DNA of 41,093 nt from Sulfurimonas sp. (GTDB taxonomy: Bacteria > Campylobacterota > Campylobacteria > Campylobacterales > Sulfurimonadaceae): NCBI GenBank assembly GCA_021648405.1, contig JAKISX010000009.1, positions 1 through 41,093 on the forward strand, in the 5' to 3' direction. Of this stretch, positions 18,905 to 26,913 are shown in pieces. The position numbers and the translations under genes were made by a program. Within the stretch, counting starts at the first letter, position 1; every line of letters starts with the position of its first letter. The notes beneath the pieces are model-generated. The model made no database searches and was not told the origin of the DNA. It saw only the letters and a list, made by a program, of their open reading frames with translations.

Positions 18905-19527
18905 AATTTGCTTTAAATCGCTTAGCATTTACCCTAATAGAACTGCTTTTTGCAATTATGATTATGGGTATAACTATGGTATCTGTCCCCATTATTATGA
19001 GCTCAAACGCTAAAGGTTTTGAAACTACAATTATACAAGAAGCTATATTTGCAGCTTCAGCTGAGTTAAATCAAGCTCTTTCTTTTAGATGGGATGAAAA
19101 CTCACTTAATGAAGTAACTAATCCTACTGGTCTAACAAGAGTTATAGAGACAGGCGATTGTGATGATGTTACAAGACTTCGCCCAGGTCATATCAGACAA
19201 AAATATCATAGAAGATGCTTGGATGATGATAATATATCGGTTAGTACGCTTGGACCAGATAGTGGTGACTTAGACGACATTGACGATATTGATACCAACA
19301 TAAAAGATATGTTTTTAAATGATTCAACAACAGCAACTGGCTATAAACATAGATATCAAAGTACAATTGGGATTACTTATGGGGCTATTGGTAATGTAAA
19401 TGCAAGTAGCAACAATGCAAAATTAATTACAATTACAGTTAGTGATGATCAAGGTGAAACCGTTACAGTACTGCGTTCATATACCCTAAATATTGGCGAA
19501 GTTGATTTTTATGAGAGGACTTATTAG
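18898..19527 (+). CDS. Type IV pilin/pseudopilin-like protein (first)
   Basis: A 209-residue protein with a prepilin leader: a basic 10-residue leader ending in Ala, then FTLIELLFAIMIMGITMVSVPII. The mature N-terminus begins with Phe, has Glu at +5, and is followed by a hydrophobic helix. Cleavage after Ala rather than Gly is common in this phylum. The globular part has only two cysteines (in GDCDD and RRCLDD) and an acidic DLDDIDDIDTNIKD stretch near residues 122-135. The start is GTG at 18898, inside the end of the giant gene (7-base overlap), so the genes are translationally coupled. It ends one base into the next prepilin gene. It is too long and acidic to be a major pilin and looks like a minor pseudopilin; the exact family (GspH/I/J or PilV/W class) is not settled. 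Confidence 0.8.
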   Translation: MVKFALNRLAFTLIELLFAIMIMGITMVSVPIIMSSNAKGFETTIIQEAIFAASAELNQALSFRWDENSLNEVTNPTGLTRVIETGDCDDVTRLRPGHIRQKYHRRCLDDDNISVSTLGPDSGDLDDIDDIDTNIKDMFLNDSTTATGYKHRYQSTIGITYGAIGNVNASSNNAKLITITVSDDQGETVTVLRSYTLNIGEVDFYERTY

Positions 19528-20417
19528 TGATAAAAAAAATTAAAAAAGCCTTTACAATGCTTGAGCTTGTTTTTGTTATTGTTATTGTGGGACTACTTGC
19601 TACATTTGGTGTTGAATTTATGGTTCAGTCATATAAAAGTTATCTATTTTCAAAAATTAATAACCAACTGCAAAATGAAAGTGCAACAACAGTTAAGTTT
19701 ATAGCTAAAAGATTATCACATCGTATAAAAGATTCTGTAATAGCTAGAGATTTAGGATCAAGTGGTTTTGTTTCAATCCAAAATATAGTTAGTGGTAGTA
19801 GCTATACTGTTTTAGAGTGGGTTGGTGTAGATATTGATGGATGGCGTGGAAATACCCTTCCTTTTTGGAGTGGGATAATTGATTTAGAAGCTGATCTTGG
19901 ACAAACAACAAACTTAACATCACCAGAGACAAACACAGCAGCTATAAGTGGCTTTATAGCAACTTTATCTGGTGGAAGTAGCAGTATTGCCGATAGTGCA
20001 CTGTATTTTTTAGGCTCAGACAGTGATAGCTCTTATGGATGGGGTGGTCCTTTAACCTCACAACAAACCGCAGCTATGCATCCAGTAACTACTGGGACAA
20101 ATACCAATCAGTTTAGCTCAAGTATTGGAGCTGATTTTAGTGGTACTGTTGTTTCAGAATACTATAAACATGCATGGACAGCTTATGCAATAGTTCACTC
20201 AAATAATGGCGATTTAACACTCCACTACAACTATCAGCCATGGGCTGGAGAAACATATGATGCAATAGGGATTGGTGTGAGAACTGAGCTGATTATGCAA
20301 AATGTTACAACATTTCAATACAAAGCAATAGACACACTCATAAAAATTCAAGTATGTGTAGAACATGACCTAGCTGGAGAGGAGTACGCTATATGCAAAG
20401 AAAAAACTATATACTAG
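19527..20417 (+). CDS. Type IV pilin/pseudopilin-like protein (second)
   Basis: A 296-residue protein. Its leader (MIKKIKKA) is cut before FTMLELVFVIVIVGLLATFG, giving the prepilin signature with Glu at +5 of the mature protein. The globular part is unusually long for a pseudopilin. It begins with a helical stretch with KFIAKRLSHRIKDSV, continues into Gly/Ser-rich beta regions, and ends in two cysteines (VCVEHD and AICKEK) that could form a C-terminal disulfide loop. Size and the long helix recall the GspJ/PilW class, which stands second from the tip in pseudopili; this is a resemblance only. The start is GTG, sharing one base with the previous stop, and the gene overlaps the next by 25 bases. 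All four genes of the block therefore look like one translational unit. Confidence 0.8.
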   Translation: MIKKIKKAFTMLELVFVIVIVGLLATFGVEFMVQSYKSYLFSKINNQLQNESATTVKFIAKRLSHRIKDSVIARDLGSSGFVSIQNIVSGSSYTVLEWVGVDIDGWRGNTLPFWSGIIDLEADLGQTTNLTSPETNTAAISGFIATLSGGSSSIADSALYFLGSDSDSSYGWGGPLTSQQTAAMHPVTTGTNTNQFSSSIGADFSGTVVSEYYKHAWTAYAIVHSNNGDLTLHYNYQPWAGETYDAIGIGVRTELIMQNVTTFQYKAIDTLIKIQVCVEHDLAGEEYAICKEKTIY

Positions 20418-20920
20418 TACCTATAAAGAGTACACTTGGCTCTACTTTGAGTTCCCGTGAACATTTTTCTACGAAAAATATTCCATACGCTCAAGCCAAG
20501 CGCAGTGGCTTTGCAATGATTATGGCTGTAGTAGTTATGATAGTAGTAGCTACCATAATGATGTTTACTCTCAAACAAACCACTCAAACAGCTAAAACAA
20601 CAGCAGATATCTATTTGTATGAACAGTCAATACTTCATACAAAAAGTGCTATTGAGTATGCGTTATTTAGAATTGCTGAAAACAACACTACAGCAGGTTG
20701 TTTAAATAATTTATTATTTCAGCTACCACCTTATAATATAAACATAACTATGAGATATGTTTTTACTCCTGTAATTAGTAACTGTGACAGTTACATATCA
20801 AGTATAGTTACCCCCGAGCAAAATGGTTCTGTTTTAATGGATATTAGAGTTAGTGTAGATTCAGACGATACTGGTTCTGAGCCAATTACATACTTTAGAA
20901 GGACTATGCAAAAACTTTAG
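20393..20920 (+). CDS. PilX/GspK/MshP-like minor pseudopilin (third)
   Basis: A 175-residue protein with a hydrophobic segment RSGFAMIMAVVVMIVVATIMMF. The predicted prepilin cut is between Gly39 and Phe40. Glu at +5 is missing, as in the GspK, PilX and MshP classes, which cap or precede the other minor pilins. Downstream is a helix (TTADIYLYEQSILHTKSAIEYALFR) and two cysteines (GCLNN and NCDSY). The leader is oddly long at 39 residues. Residues 28-36 of it are encoded by DNA (20474-20499) that recurs upstream of der, so the real start may be internal, for example a TTG at codon 19, or the N-terminus may have been extended by a repeat. It is the last gene of the block, followed by hpf with its own promoter. 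Confidence 0.72.
   Translation: MQRKNYILVPIKSTLGSTLSSREHFSTKNIPYAQAKRSGFAMIMAVVVMIVVATIMMFTLKQTTQTAKTTADIYLYEQSILHTKSAIEYALFRIAENNTTAGCLNNLLFQLPPYNINITMRYVFTPVISNCDSYISSIVTPEQNGSVLMDIRVSVDSDDTGSEPITYFRRTMQKL
20474..20499 (+). repeat. 26-bp dispersed repeat inside the third pseudopilin gene
   Basis: The 26 bases match 31058-31083 (upstream of der) at 23 positions, and all three differences are transitions. Here the copy lies in frame inside the leader of a gene. Confidence 0.6.
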
Positions 20921-20948
20921 ATTTAATCTTTAGTAAACTTATTCATGT

Positions 20949-20954
20949 TATAAT
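20949..20954 (+). promoter_or_regulatory. -10 of long-form hpf
   Basis: TATAAT followed by an AAGGA ribosome-binding site about nine bases before the ATG at 20983. It makes hpf independent of the pseudopilin block. Confidence 0.6.
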
Positions 20955-20982
20955 CTTTATATTACAAAATCAAGGATTATTA

Positions 20983-21525
20983 ATGAATATATCATTAACA
21001 GGAAGACATTTAGAACTAACACAACCAATTAAAACTCACATAAACTCTTCGATTGAGACACTTAATAAATATAATATGGACATTACAAGCGTAAATGTTG
21101 TAGCATCAGCTCAAACTAAAAAAGGAAAAGAGCACTCAATGATTGAGTTTGTTATTAGCCTTGCTGGTAAAAATTCTATCATCATTAAACAAAACAATGA
21201 TGACTTATATGCATGTGTAGATATTGCTATTGAGCGTGCTCAAAAAGCTATGCGTCGTATCCATGACCGTGAAGTTGATCACCAAAAAGTTGGACTTAAT
21301 GAGCTTAAATCACAAGTAAATAATGGTATAGATATAAAACGAGAAGAGCTTCTAAATGAAGATGAAATAGTCCCTGTAGAACTCGACCTATACAAACCTC
21401 GTGAAGTTGAAGATGTTTTAAATGATTTAAAAGATGGCGAAAAAATGTTTGAAATCTTTTTAGATAATGATCAAAAAACTAGAGTTTTATACAAAAGAAA
21501 TGATGGAAGATTTGGACTTTACTAA
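20983..21525 (+). CDS. hpf: Ribosome hibernation promoting factor, long form
   Basis: Long HPF binds the decoding region of the 30S subunit and, through its C-terminal domain, joins two 70S ribosomes into inactive 100S dimers in stationary phase. The 180 residues show the N-terminal beta-alpha-beta domain (MNISLTGRHLELTQPIKTHI, then DITSVNVVASAQTKKGK, then DLYACVDIAIERAQKAMRR) and a C-terminal dimerisation domain (VEDVLNDLKDGEKMFEIFLDNDQKTRVLYKRNDGRFGLY). The domains are joined by a charged linker at about 95-130. The length and the presence of the second domain separate it from the short form encoded at 33188-33526. It has its own TATAAT promoter and is followed by a hairpin-repeat cluster. 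Confidence 0.9.
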   Translation: MNISLTGRHLELTQPIKTHINSSIETLNKYNMDITSVNVVASAQTKKGKEHSMIEFVISLAGKNSIIIKQNNDDLYACVDIAIERAQKAMRRIHDREVDHQKVGLNELKSQVNNGIDIKREELLNEDEIVPVELDLYKPREVEDVLNDLKDGEKMFEIFLDNDQKTRVLYKRNDGRFGLY

Positions 21526-21530
21526 AAAAC

Positions 21531-21628
21531 TAGATTCCCACTCCATCACCGTCATTCTCAGCTTGTACCACAAGGGTATGATAACTGGGAATCTAACATC
21601 TCGTCATTCTGAACTTGATTGGGAATCC
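21531..21628. repeat. Hairpin-repeat pair between hpf and recG
   Basis: Two members. The long form lies in 21531-21595 and is bracketed by a perfect inverted repeat, TAGATTCCCA (21531-21540) and TGGGAATCTA (21586-21595); inside it stand CTTGTACCACAAG and GGGTAT. The short form is CGTC, ATTCTGAA (21606-21613), loop CTTGA, TTGGGAAT (21619-21626). The pair fills the gap between convergent hpf and recG and probably marks the transcription ends. Confidence 0.75.
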
Positions 21629-21633
21629 AGACT

Positions 21634-23427
21634 CTAAACTAAATTACCCTTTACCTTTTTAACTATCTCTTCATCCTCGCCCATATCAATCCATCTAAAT
21701 TGTTTACCGCTTTGAGAACTCCCTTTTAGTAAATCTCCACTTTTTCTATATTTTAAATCTAAGTTTGCTATATCAAAACCGCTACTAATTTTACAAAACA
21801 TATCTAATCTCTCACTTGAATTTTGATTTGTATATAGATAACAGTATCCCTTAAGTCCTGTACGACTCACACGACCACGAAGTTGATGAAGAGTTGATAA
21901 TCCTAATCTTGGTGCTCCTACAATAACTACAGTGCTTAATCTCGGTAGGGATATTCCAACTTCAACAACCGTAGTAGCTATCAATATATCTCCATCTTTT
22001 GAAAAATCAAATAACACTTGTTCCTTTTCTTTATCTTTTCCATGTGTAACATATACATTGTTAAAATTTTTCTCCCAGTACTCTCGTGCTTCATCAATAC
22101 TTTGATATTCTAAAACTTCGCTATGCTCAACAAGTGGATAAACTAAAAGAATTTGGTTGCCTTTTTTAATCTCATTTTTAATATGTACCAATAAATTTGC
22201 AAAATCACTTTTATGAATGACCTTACTAGTTATATCTTTTTTAAATGGTGTAGAAGTTATCAAACTTACATCTATATTTGCCGTTTCTATCATAGCTAAT
22301 GTTCGAGGAATTGGAGTTGCTGAAAACTGCAAAAAATGTGGCCTTGTCTCACTTGAACTTACAAGTTTTTCAAGCATATTTCTCTGTTGCACTCCAAAGC
22401 GATGTTGCTCATCAACCATCACAAGACCAGCTTTTGGTAAATCCCTATATAAAAGGGCATGTGTACCTATTATAAAATCATATTCATCCAAAGAAATTTT
22501 TTTACTTGTTTTATTTGTAACTAGCACTATTTTTGCAAAAGTATTATATTTTTTTGCCTCATCATAAAGTTGATTTGCAAGAATTGTTGTTGGTGCCATT
22601 AAAATTGAACGATTTACTCCCATCATAAAAGCAGATGCTAAAATAACCATAGTTTTACCACTTCCTACATCACCAATTATCATCCTTTTAGCCGCAACAT
22701 CTTTGGAAAAATCTGTTTTAATATCTTTTATGGTCTCTATCTGTTTTAAAGTTAAGTTAAAAGGCAAGGTTTTTGCCCACTCTTCATAACTATAATCTCC
22801 ATATACTATAGTTTTAAAATATCTTCTTTTTAAAGATAGTTGTTTCATATATGTATATAGTTCTGTATATTTTAATGCGTATAAAGTTTTTTCATCAATC
22901 TCTTTTAAATTAATAGCTCTGTGTTTTACAAAATGAATATTTAGCAACTCCTCGCTAATTTTACTTGGTATACCCTCCTCTATTAACTTTTGTTTATTTA
23001 GATTTTCTTTGATAAATCTACTCATTACATCTGTTCTTAATTTTGTCTTATATTTTGGCATAATGCAACCAATATTTGTAACTTTTTTTGGCATACTCAT
23101 GCTACACTTACCCACTTTACACTCACACATACCAAAAAAATAATCTCTATCTCCAACATTAAACTGATGTAGCATATATGGTTTTGGACGAAACAGCACA
23201 CCAGTAACACTATGACCAAAATTATGTGCATAAAAGGTTATTTGTATAGAGTTTGGTGTGCGATTTACTGATTGGACTGTAGCATCTATAACTTGTGGTG
23301 TATGAGGGATTAGTTTATCTTTTAAACGAAGGTCTTCATAAGTAAAAGGGATTATAAGAGAGAGCTCACTCCAAGATGAGATATTTAGTTTTTTAAATTT
23401 TTCCACTACCTCTTTTGTAAAACTCAT
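21634..23427 (-). CDS. recG: ATP-dependent DNA helicase RecG
   Basis: RecG is a superfamily 2 helicase that regresses stalled replication forks and branch-migrates Holliday junctions. The product is 597 residues, shorter than the roughly 690 of E. coli RecG, mainly through a reduced N-terminal wedge region. An OB-fold wedge occupies about 40-125, with a CECKVGKC segment. Helicase motifs follow: Walker A GDVGSGKT at 252-259, motif Ia APTTILANQL, the DEQH box at 339-342, motif III FSATPIPRT and motifs V-VI (ATTVVEVGISLP, then LHQLRGRVSRTG). The RecG-specific C-terminal end SGFDIANLDLKYRKSGDLLKGSSQSG is intact. It is monocistronic. Its Shine-Dalgarno (AAAGGG) lies in the loop of a 6-bp hairpin at 23430-23447. 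The short length fits Campylobacterota RecG and is not a truncation. Confidence 0.95.
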   Translation of the reverse strand: MSFTKEVVEKFKKLNISSWSELSLIIPFTYEDLRLKDKLIPHTPQVIDATVQSVNRTPNSIQITFYAHNFGHSVTGVLFRPKPYMLHQFNVGDRDYFFGMCECKVGKCSMSMPKKVTNIGCIMPKYKTKLRTDVMSRFIKENLNKQKLIEEGIPSKISEELLNIHFVKHRAINLKEIDEKTLYALKYTELYTYMKQLSLKRRYFKTIVYGDYSYEEWAKTLPFNLTLKQIETIKDIKTDFSKDVAAKRMIIGDVGSGKTMVILASAFMMGVNRSILMAPTTILANQLYDEAKKYNTFAKIVLVTNKTSKKISLDEYDFIIGTHALLYRDLPKAGLVMVDEQHRFGVQQRNMLEKLVSSSETRPHFLQFSATPIPRTLAMIETANIDVSLITSTPFKKDITSKVIHKSDFANLLVHIKNEIKKGNQILLVYPLVEHSEVLEYQSIDEAREYWEKNFNNVYVTHGKDKEKEQVLFDFSKDGDILIATTVVEVGISLPRLSTVVIVGAPRLGLSTLHQLRGRVSRTGLKGYCYLYTNQNSSERLDMFCKISSGFDIANLDLKYRKSGDLLKGSSQSGKQFRWIDMGEDEEIVKKVKGNLV

Positions 23428-23429
23428 AA

Positions 23430-23447
23430 GTTTACCCTTTAGTAAAC
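23430..23447 (-). promoter_or_regulatory. Small hairpin presenting the recG ribosome-binding site
   Basis: On the minus strand GTTTAC, loop TAAAGG, GTAAAC: a 6-bp perfect stem whose loop holds the Shine-Dalgarno, three bases before the recG ATG. A stem this AT-rich is weak, so any regulatory role is speculative. Confidence 0.35.
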
Positions 23448-23460
23448 TACTTGCATAACT

Positions 23461-23581
23461 TAGATCCTGAATGCCCGTAGGAAATACCCTTGGGGTGCAA
23501 GTTCAAGATGACGAAAACTCATAACCTGTGTCATTCCAAACTTGTACCCCAAGTGTCATTCCAAACTTGATTTGGAATCTA
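23461..23581. repeat. Cluster of three hairpin repeats upstream of recG
   Basis: In minus orientation, the long form at 23461-23513: outer arms ATCTTGAA and TTCAGGAT with CTTGCACCCCAAGGGTAT inside. In plus orientation, a partial long form at 23530-23553 (GTCATTCCAAACTTGTACC and CCAAG), then a perfect short form: ATTCCAAA (23558-23565), loop CTTGA, TTTGGAAT (23571-23578). The first two copies face each other and can pair over about 20 bases. The remaining bases of this 243-base gap between the recG start and the M16 gene show nothing else recognisable. Confidence 0.75.
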
Positions 23582-23671
23582 ATTTGTTAGTTTTGCAAGA
23601 AGCTTAGTTAATTATTTAAAACTATAACCTAAAAAGTAAACTATTATAAAAAATATGTCAAATTGAAATAT

Positions 23672-24955
23672 TTATTTAGTAACTATTGCAAAACTAATAT
23701 CTAAAATCTCTTTATGTTTTTTTATAAATTTATTTAAGTCTTCAAGTTTTAAAGCTTTTATTTTTTCTAACTCTTTTGCAGAAGAGCCAAACTCATCTCC
23801 ACGATAATACTCTTGAAAAGTGCGAGAAAGTCTTTGACTAATAGTTTCAACTCTTAAAGGCTCACTACCTAGCAAAAACTTTTTAGTTTGCTCTAACTCC
23901 TCCTCAGTTACACCATTTTGTACAAATTCTGCCATAACCTCTTGTACTGTTTTTTTTGCTTCATCTAAAGATTCTAATTTAGTTTGAAGATATCCACTCA
24001 TATATGAACTTGATTTATTTACATTAAATCTTGCATAAGCCGAGTATGCAAGACCTTTTTTAACGCGAACTTCTTCCATTAGTCTGCTTCCAAATCCACC
24101 AGCACCTAATATGAAAGCAGCTACGCGTGATTTATACACATCATCAGATGATATTCCCATATTATACGGTGAACCAAAATATAGATATGCCTGCTCTGTC
24201 TCTCTTTTTAAGACTACCTCTTTTGGCTTTTGTCTGAGCTTATAATTTTTTAAAGATTCTAATTTGCCCTTTGGCATGTAAGATATAAGAAGTTGAAGTT
24301 TTTGCTTTACATCCTCCTTATCTATATCTCCACCAATCACAACAATAAGTTTAGAGCTAACTAGGTTTTCATCTATAAATTTTTGTACATCATCTAGTTT
24401 TATAGTTTTTACGCTCTGTATTGTTCCAGAAGCTGGATTTGATAAAGGGGTACCTTCAAACAAAATGCTTTTTAATTCATTGCCAGCTACATAATCATAG
24501 TCATTTTTTTTAGAACTTAATTTTCCAACTAATGTGGTTTGAACTTTAGTTAAAGTTTTTTCAGTGATGTTTGGATCTTTTAAAAGTGCATCAAAATAAC
24601 TCAATGCTTCATCAAATTCATCACTCAAACATGACATATCCATAACAAATGTTTCACGACCCGCTGATGCTGAGATATGAATTGCTCTAGCTTCAAGGAG
24701 CTCTGCAAATGCGTGCGAACCTAGTTTTTTTGTACCCTCGCCCATCATTTTAGCACTAAATTTTGCAAAACCAGAAATTTTTGTATCAGTTATGCTTCCA
24801 GAATTTTGAAATACAAACTGCATATTTATTAGTGGTAATCTCTTGTCACTCTCAAAAATTACTGGTATCTTAAAGCCATTTGCTTTTATATATTCTATTT
24901 GTGCTGCCATTAAAAATTGTCCTAAAATTAGTATTAATATAATTATTTTTTTCAT
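23672..24955 (-). CDS. M16-family (PqqL-like) zinc-protease homologue lacking the zinc motif
   Basis: A 427-residue exported protein with a signal peptide (1-17, cut after MAA). The fold is that of two M16B modules. The first should carry HXXEH, but here the segment SGFAKFSAKMMGEGT has Lys65, Ala68 and Lys69 in place of His, Glu and His, so zinc cannot be bound in the usual way. The second module keeps the R/Y-type motif (FGSRLMEEVRVKKGLAYSAYARF) that normally contributes to the substrate-binding side. M16B proteins often work as pairs, one with the zinc site and one with R/Y; this may be the non-catalytic partner, with the other member encoded elsewhere. It is the last gene of the kdsA-ribH-nusB-mqnC unit and overlaps mqnC by one base. 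Its biochemical role is not known. Confidence 0.82.
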   Translation of the reverse strand: MKKIIILILILGQFLMAAQIEYIKANGFKIPVIFESDKRLPLINMQFVFQNSGSITDTKISGFAKFSAKMMGEGTKKLGSHAFAELLEARAIHISASAGRETFVMDMSCLSDEFDEALSYFDALLKDPNITEKTLTKVQTTLVGKLSSKKNDYDYVAGNELKSILFEGTPLSNPASGTIQSVKTIKLDDVQKFIDENLVSSKLIVVIGGDIDKEDVKQKLQLLISYMPKGKLESLKNYKLRQKPKEVVLKRETEQAYLYFGSPYNMGISSDDVYKSRVAAFILGAGGFGSRLMEEVRVKKGLAYSAYARFNVNKSSSYMSGYLQTKLESLDEAKKTVQEVMAEFVQNGVTEEELEQTKKFLLGSEPLRVETISQRLSRTFQEYYRGDEFGSSAKELEKIKALKLEDLNKFIKKHKEILDISFAIVTK

Positions 24956-26001
24956 TAAAATCTCTCTAAAATCTCATAAGCTGTATTACGAACACACGGT
25001 AATTCTCCAACATCACGAATAAGATGAATCATCTCATCTTGTGCCATACTAAAGTTTGCTCCAGCACTACTTACTACATTTTCTTCCATCATAGTTGATC
25101 CTAAATCATTAGCTCCAAATTTCAAAGCCATTTGTCCAATATATGGACCTTGAGTTACCCATGAACTTTGAATATTTGGTATATTATCAAGATATAGACG
25201 AGCTACTGCAAGAAGCCTTAAATAACGGTTTGATGAGGGTTTATCCATATCTGGAATTTGGGCTAATAGTTCAGTATTTTCCCCTTGAAAACTCCACATT
25301 ATAAAAGCACGAAAACCACCTGTTTCATCTTGAAGCTTACGAATCATATCAAAATGCTCAACTATATCTTCATCACTCTCAATTGTACCATACATCATAG
25401 TAGCTGTTGACATAATATCTAATTTATGAGCTTTTTTATGAATATCTATCCAAACATCACTATCTATTTTTTTAGGTGCAATGATATCACGAACTTTATC
25501 ACTTAATATCTCCGCTCCAGCACCAGGGATAGAAGCTAAACCTTTAGCTTTTAGTCTTTGTAAAACTTCTTGCACACTTATTTTAGAAACTTTAGCAATA
25601 AAATCAATCTCAATAGCTGAAAACCCATGGATGGTTATGGTTGGGTATTTTTGATGAATATGCTCAACCAAGTCTTCATACCACTCAATTTTCAGCTTTG
25701 GGTGAACACCACCCTGAAACAAAATTTGAGTCCCACCAATCTCTAAAAGTTCATCTATTTTTGCATCTATTTCATTAAAAGTTAAAACATAAGCATCTTC
25801 ATCTTTTTCATGCCTATAAAATGCGCAAAATTTACAATCTACCCAACAAATATTTGTATAGTTTATGTTTCTATCTACTACAAAAGTTGTAACACCTTTT
25901 GGATGCAACTCTTTTTTTCTTGCACTTGCCATCTTGCCTAGTTCAATTAAATCAGCATTTTGTATCAACTCAAGTGCTTTTTGTTTTGTTAATCTTTGCA
26001 T
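24955..26001 (-). CDS. mqnC: Cyclic dehypoxanthine futalosine synthase MqnC
   Basis: MqnC is the radical SAM enzyme that cyclises dehypoxanthine futalosine in the futalosine pathway to menaquinone, the pathway used by Campylobacterota. The 348 residues carry the CX3CX2C cluster motif (Cys52, Cys56, Cys59 in ICWVDCKFCAF), the GGTQILFQGGVHP segment of the barrel, IPGAGAEILSDKVR and the C-terminal SWVTQGPYIGQMALKFGANDLGSTMMEENVVSSAG, which is highly specific for the MqnC/MqnE group. The QGG and GAGAEIL forms fit MqnC better than MqnE. The gene lies eight bases after nusB and overlaps the M16-like gene by one base. Menaquinone is the expected respiratory quinone of the host. Confidence in the radical SAM family is very high and in MqnC over MqnE high. 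Confidence 0.92.
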   Translation of the reverse strand: MQRLTKQKALELIQNADLIELGKMASARKKELHPKGVTTFVVDRNINYTNICWVDCKFCAFYRHEKDEDAYVLTFNEIDAKIDELLEIGGTQILFQGGVHPKLKIEWYEDLVEHIHQKYPTITIHGFSAIEIDFIAKVSKISVQEVLQRLKAKGLASIPGAGAEILSDKVRDIIAPKKIDSDVWIDIHKKAHKLDIMSTATMMYGTIESDEDIVEHFDMIRKLQDETGGFRAFIMWSFQGENTELLAQIPDMDKPSSNRYLRLLAVARLYLDNIPNIQSSWVTQGPYIGQMALKFGANDLGSTMMEENVVSSAGANFSMAQDEMIHLIRDVGELPCVRNTAYEILERF

Positions 26002-26009
26002 CGCTAAAA

Positions 26010-26414
26010 CTACTTTGATGTATCTTTTGAGATAGCATCCAACACACCATTTATAAATTTAGGGGATTGCTCTGTTCCAAATGCCTTTGTAATCTCAACA
26101 GCTTCATTTATAATTACAGCACAATCAAGATCCCCAAAAAGAATCTCAAAACTTGCTAATCTTAAAGTTGCACGCTCAATACTCCCAAGTCTCTCAAAAT
26201 CCCAATCTTTTAGATGTTTAATAATTGATGTATCACATGCTTCAATATTTTCTAATACACCCTCGTAAAGACCTAATGCAAAATCTTTTTGTTTGTTACG
26301 AATTTTTTTTTCTTCAAGTATCTCACTTGTATGCTCAGCAATATTTCCATTACCTAAATCATAAGCATATAATAAACTTACTACTGCCATTCTAGCGTGA
26401 TGTCTAGTAGCCAC
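26010..26414 (-). CDS. nusB: Transcription antitermination factor NusB
   Basis: NusB binds boxA RNA with NusE (S10) to keep RNA polymerase reading through rRNA operons. The 134 residues show the all-helical NusB pattern: RHHARMAVVSLLYAYDLGN at the N-terminus, the central KDWDFERLGSIERATLRLASFEIL and the closing CAVIINEAVEITKAFGTEQSPKFINGVLDAIS, which contains the family's INEAVELAK-type and FINGVLD motifs. It overlaps ribH by one base. The kdsA-ribH-nusB order is also found in H. pylori, which supports placement in this phylum. Confidence 0.95.
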   Translation of the reverse strand: MATRHHARMAVVSLLYAYDLGNGNIAEHTSEILEEKKIRNKQKDFALGLYEGVLENIEACDTSIIKHLKDWDFERLGSIERATLRLASFEILFGDLDCAVIINEAVEITKAFGTEQSPKFINGVLDAISKDTSK

Positions 26415-26878
26415 TATATTACCTCGTAAAGGTCAAGCATCTCAATAACAGTAGTCATTGCTTCAAAACCTTTATTTCCAGCTTTTGTTCCAGCTCGCTC
26501 TATTGCTTGCTCAATTGTGTCCGTTGTTAAAAGTCCAAAAGAGACAGGTTTTTGATACTTTAAACTCATAGTAGCAATCCCTTTTGTAGCTTCAGCAGAT
26601 ACATAGTCAAAGTGAGGAGTAGCACCACGAATAACAGCACCCAATGCACAAATTGCATCATATTTACCACTTGCAAATAGTTTATCAATTATCATTGGAA
26701 GCTCAAATGCACCGGGGACTATTATATGCTCAATATCACCCTCATCTCCGCCATGACGCTCAAACGCATCTTTTGCACCCTCAACTAAACGATCAACTAT
26801 AAAATGGTTCCACCTTGTGCTAACTATTGCTATTTTTTTGCCATTTATTACTTTTAAATTACCTTCAATTAATTTCAT
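26414..26878 (-). CDS. ribH: 6,7-dimethyl-8-ribityllumazine synthase
   Basis: RibH joins the ribityl-aminopyrimidine and dihydroxybutanone phosphate to make lumazine, the riboflavin precursor; it forms an icosahedral 60-mer in many bacteria. The 154 residues contain the family's signature segments: [17 protein letters not shown] (the N is part of the substrate pocket), [26 protein letters not shown] with the catalytic histidine, and [18 protein letters not shown] with GNKGFEA. It lies 35 bases after kdsA and overlaps nusB. The GTP cyclohydrolase II gene for the same pathway is at 39470-40033 in this window. Confidence 0.97.
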   Translation of the reverse strand: MKLIEGNLKVINGKKIAIVSTRWNHFIVDRLVEGAKDAFERHGGDEGDIEHIIVPGAFELPMIIDKLFASGKYDAICALGAVIRGATPHFDYVSAEATKGIATMSLKYQKPVSFGLLTTDTIEQAIERAGTKAGNKGFEAMTTVIEMLDLYEVI

Positions 26879-26913
26879 CTATTTTCCTTCAAATATTAAT
26901 TTTTATTTAGATT

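Noticed and set aside
21634-23427. Truncated recG
   Set aside because: At 597 residues it is shorter than E. coli RecG, but every helicase motif and both ends of the family are present.
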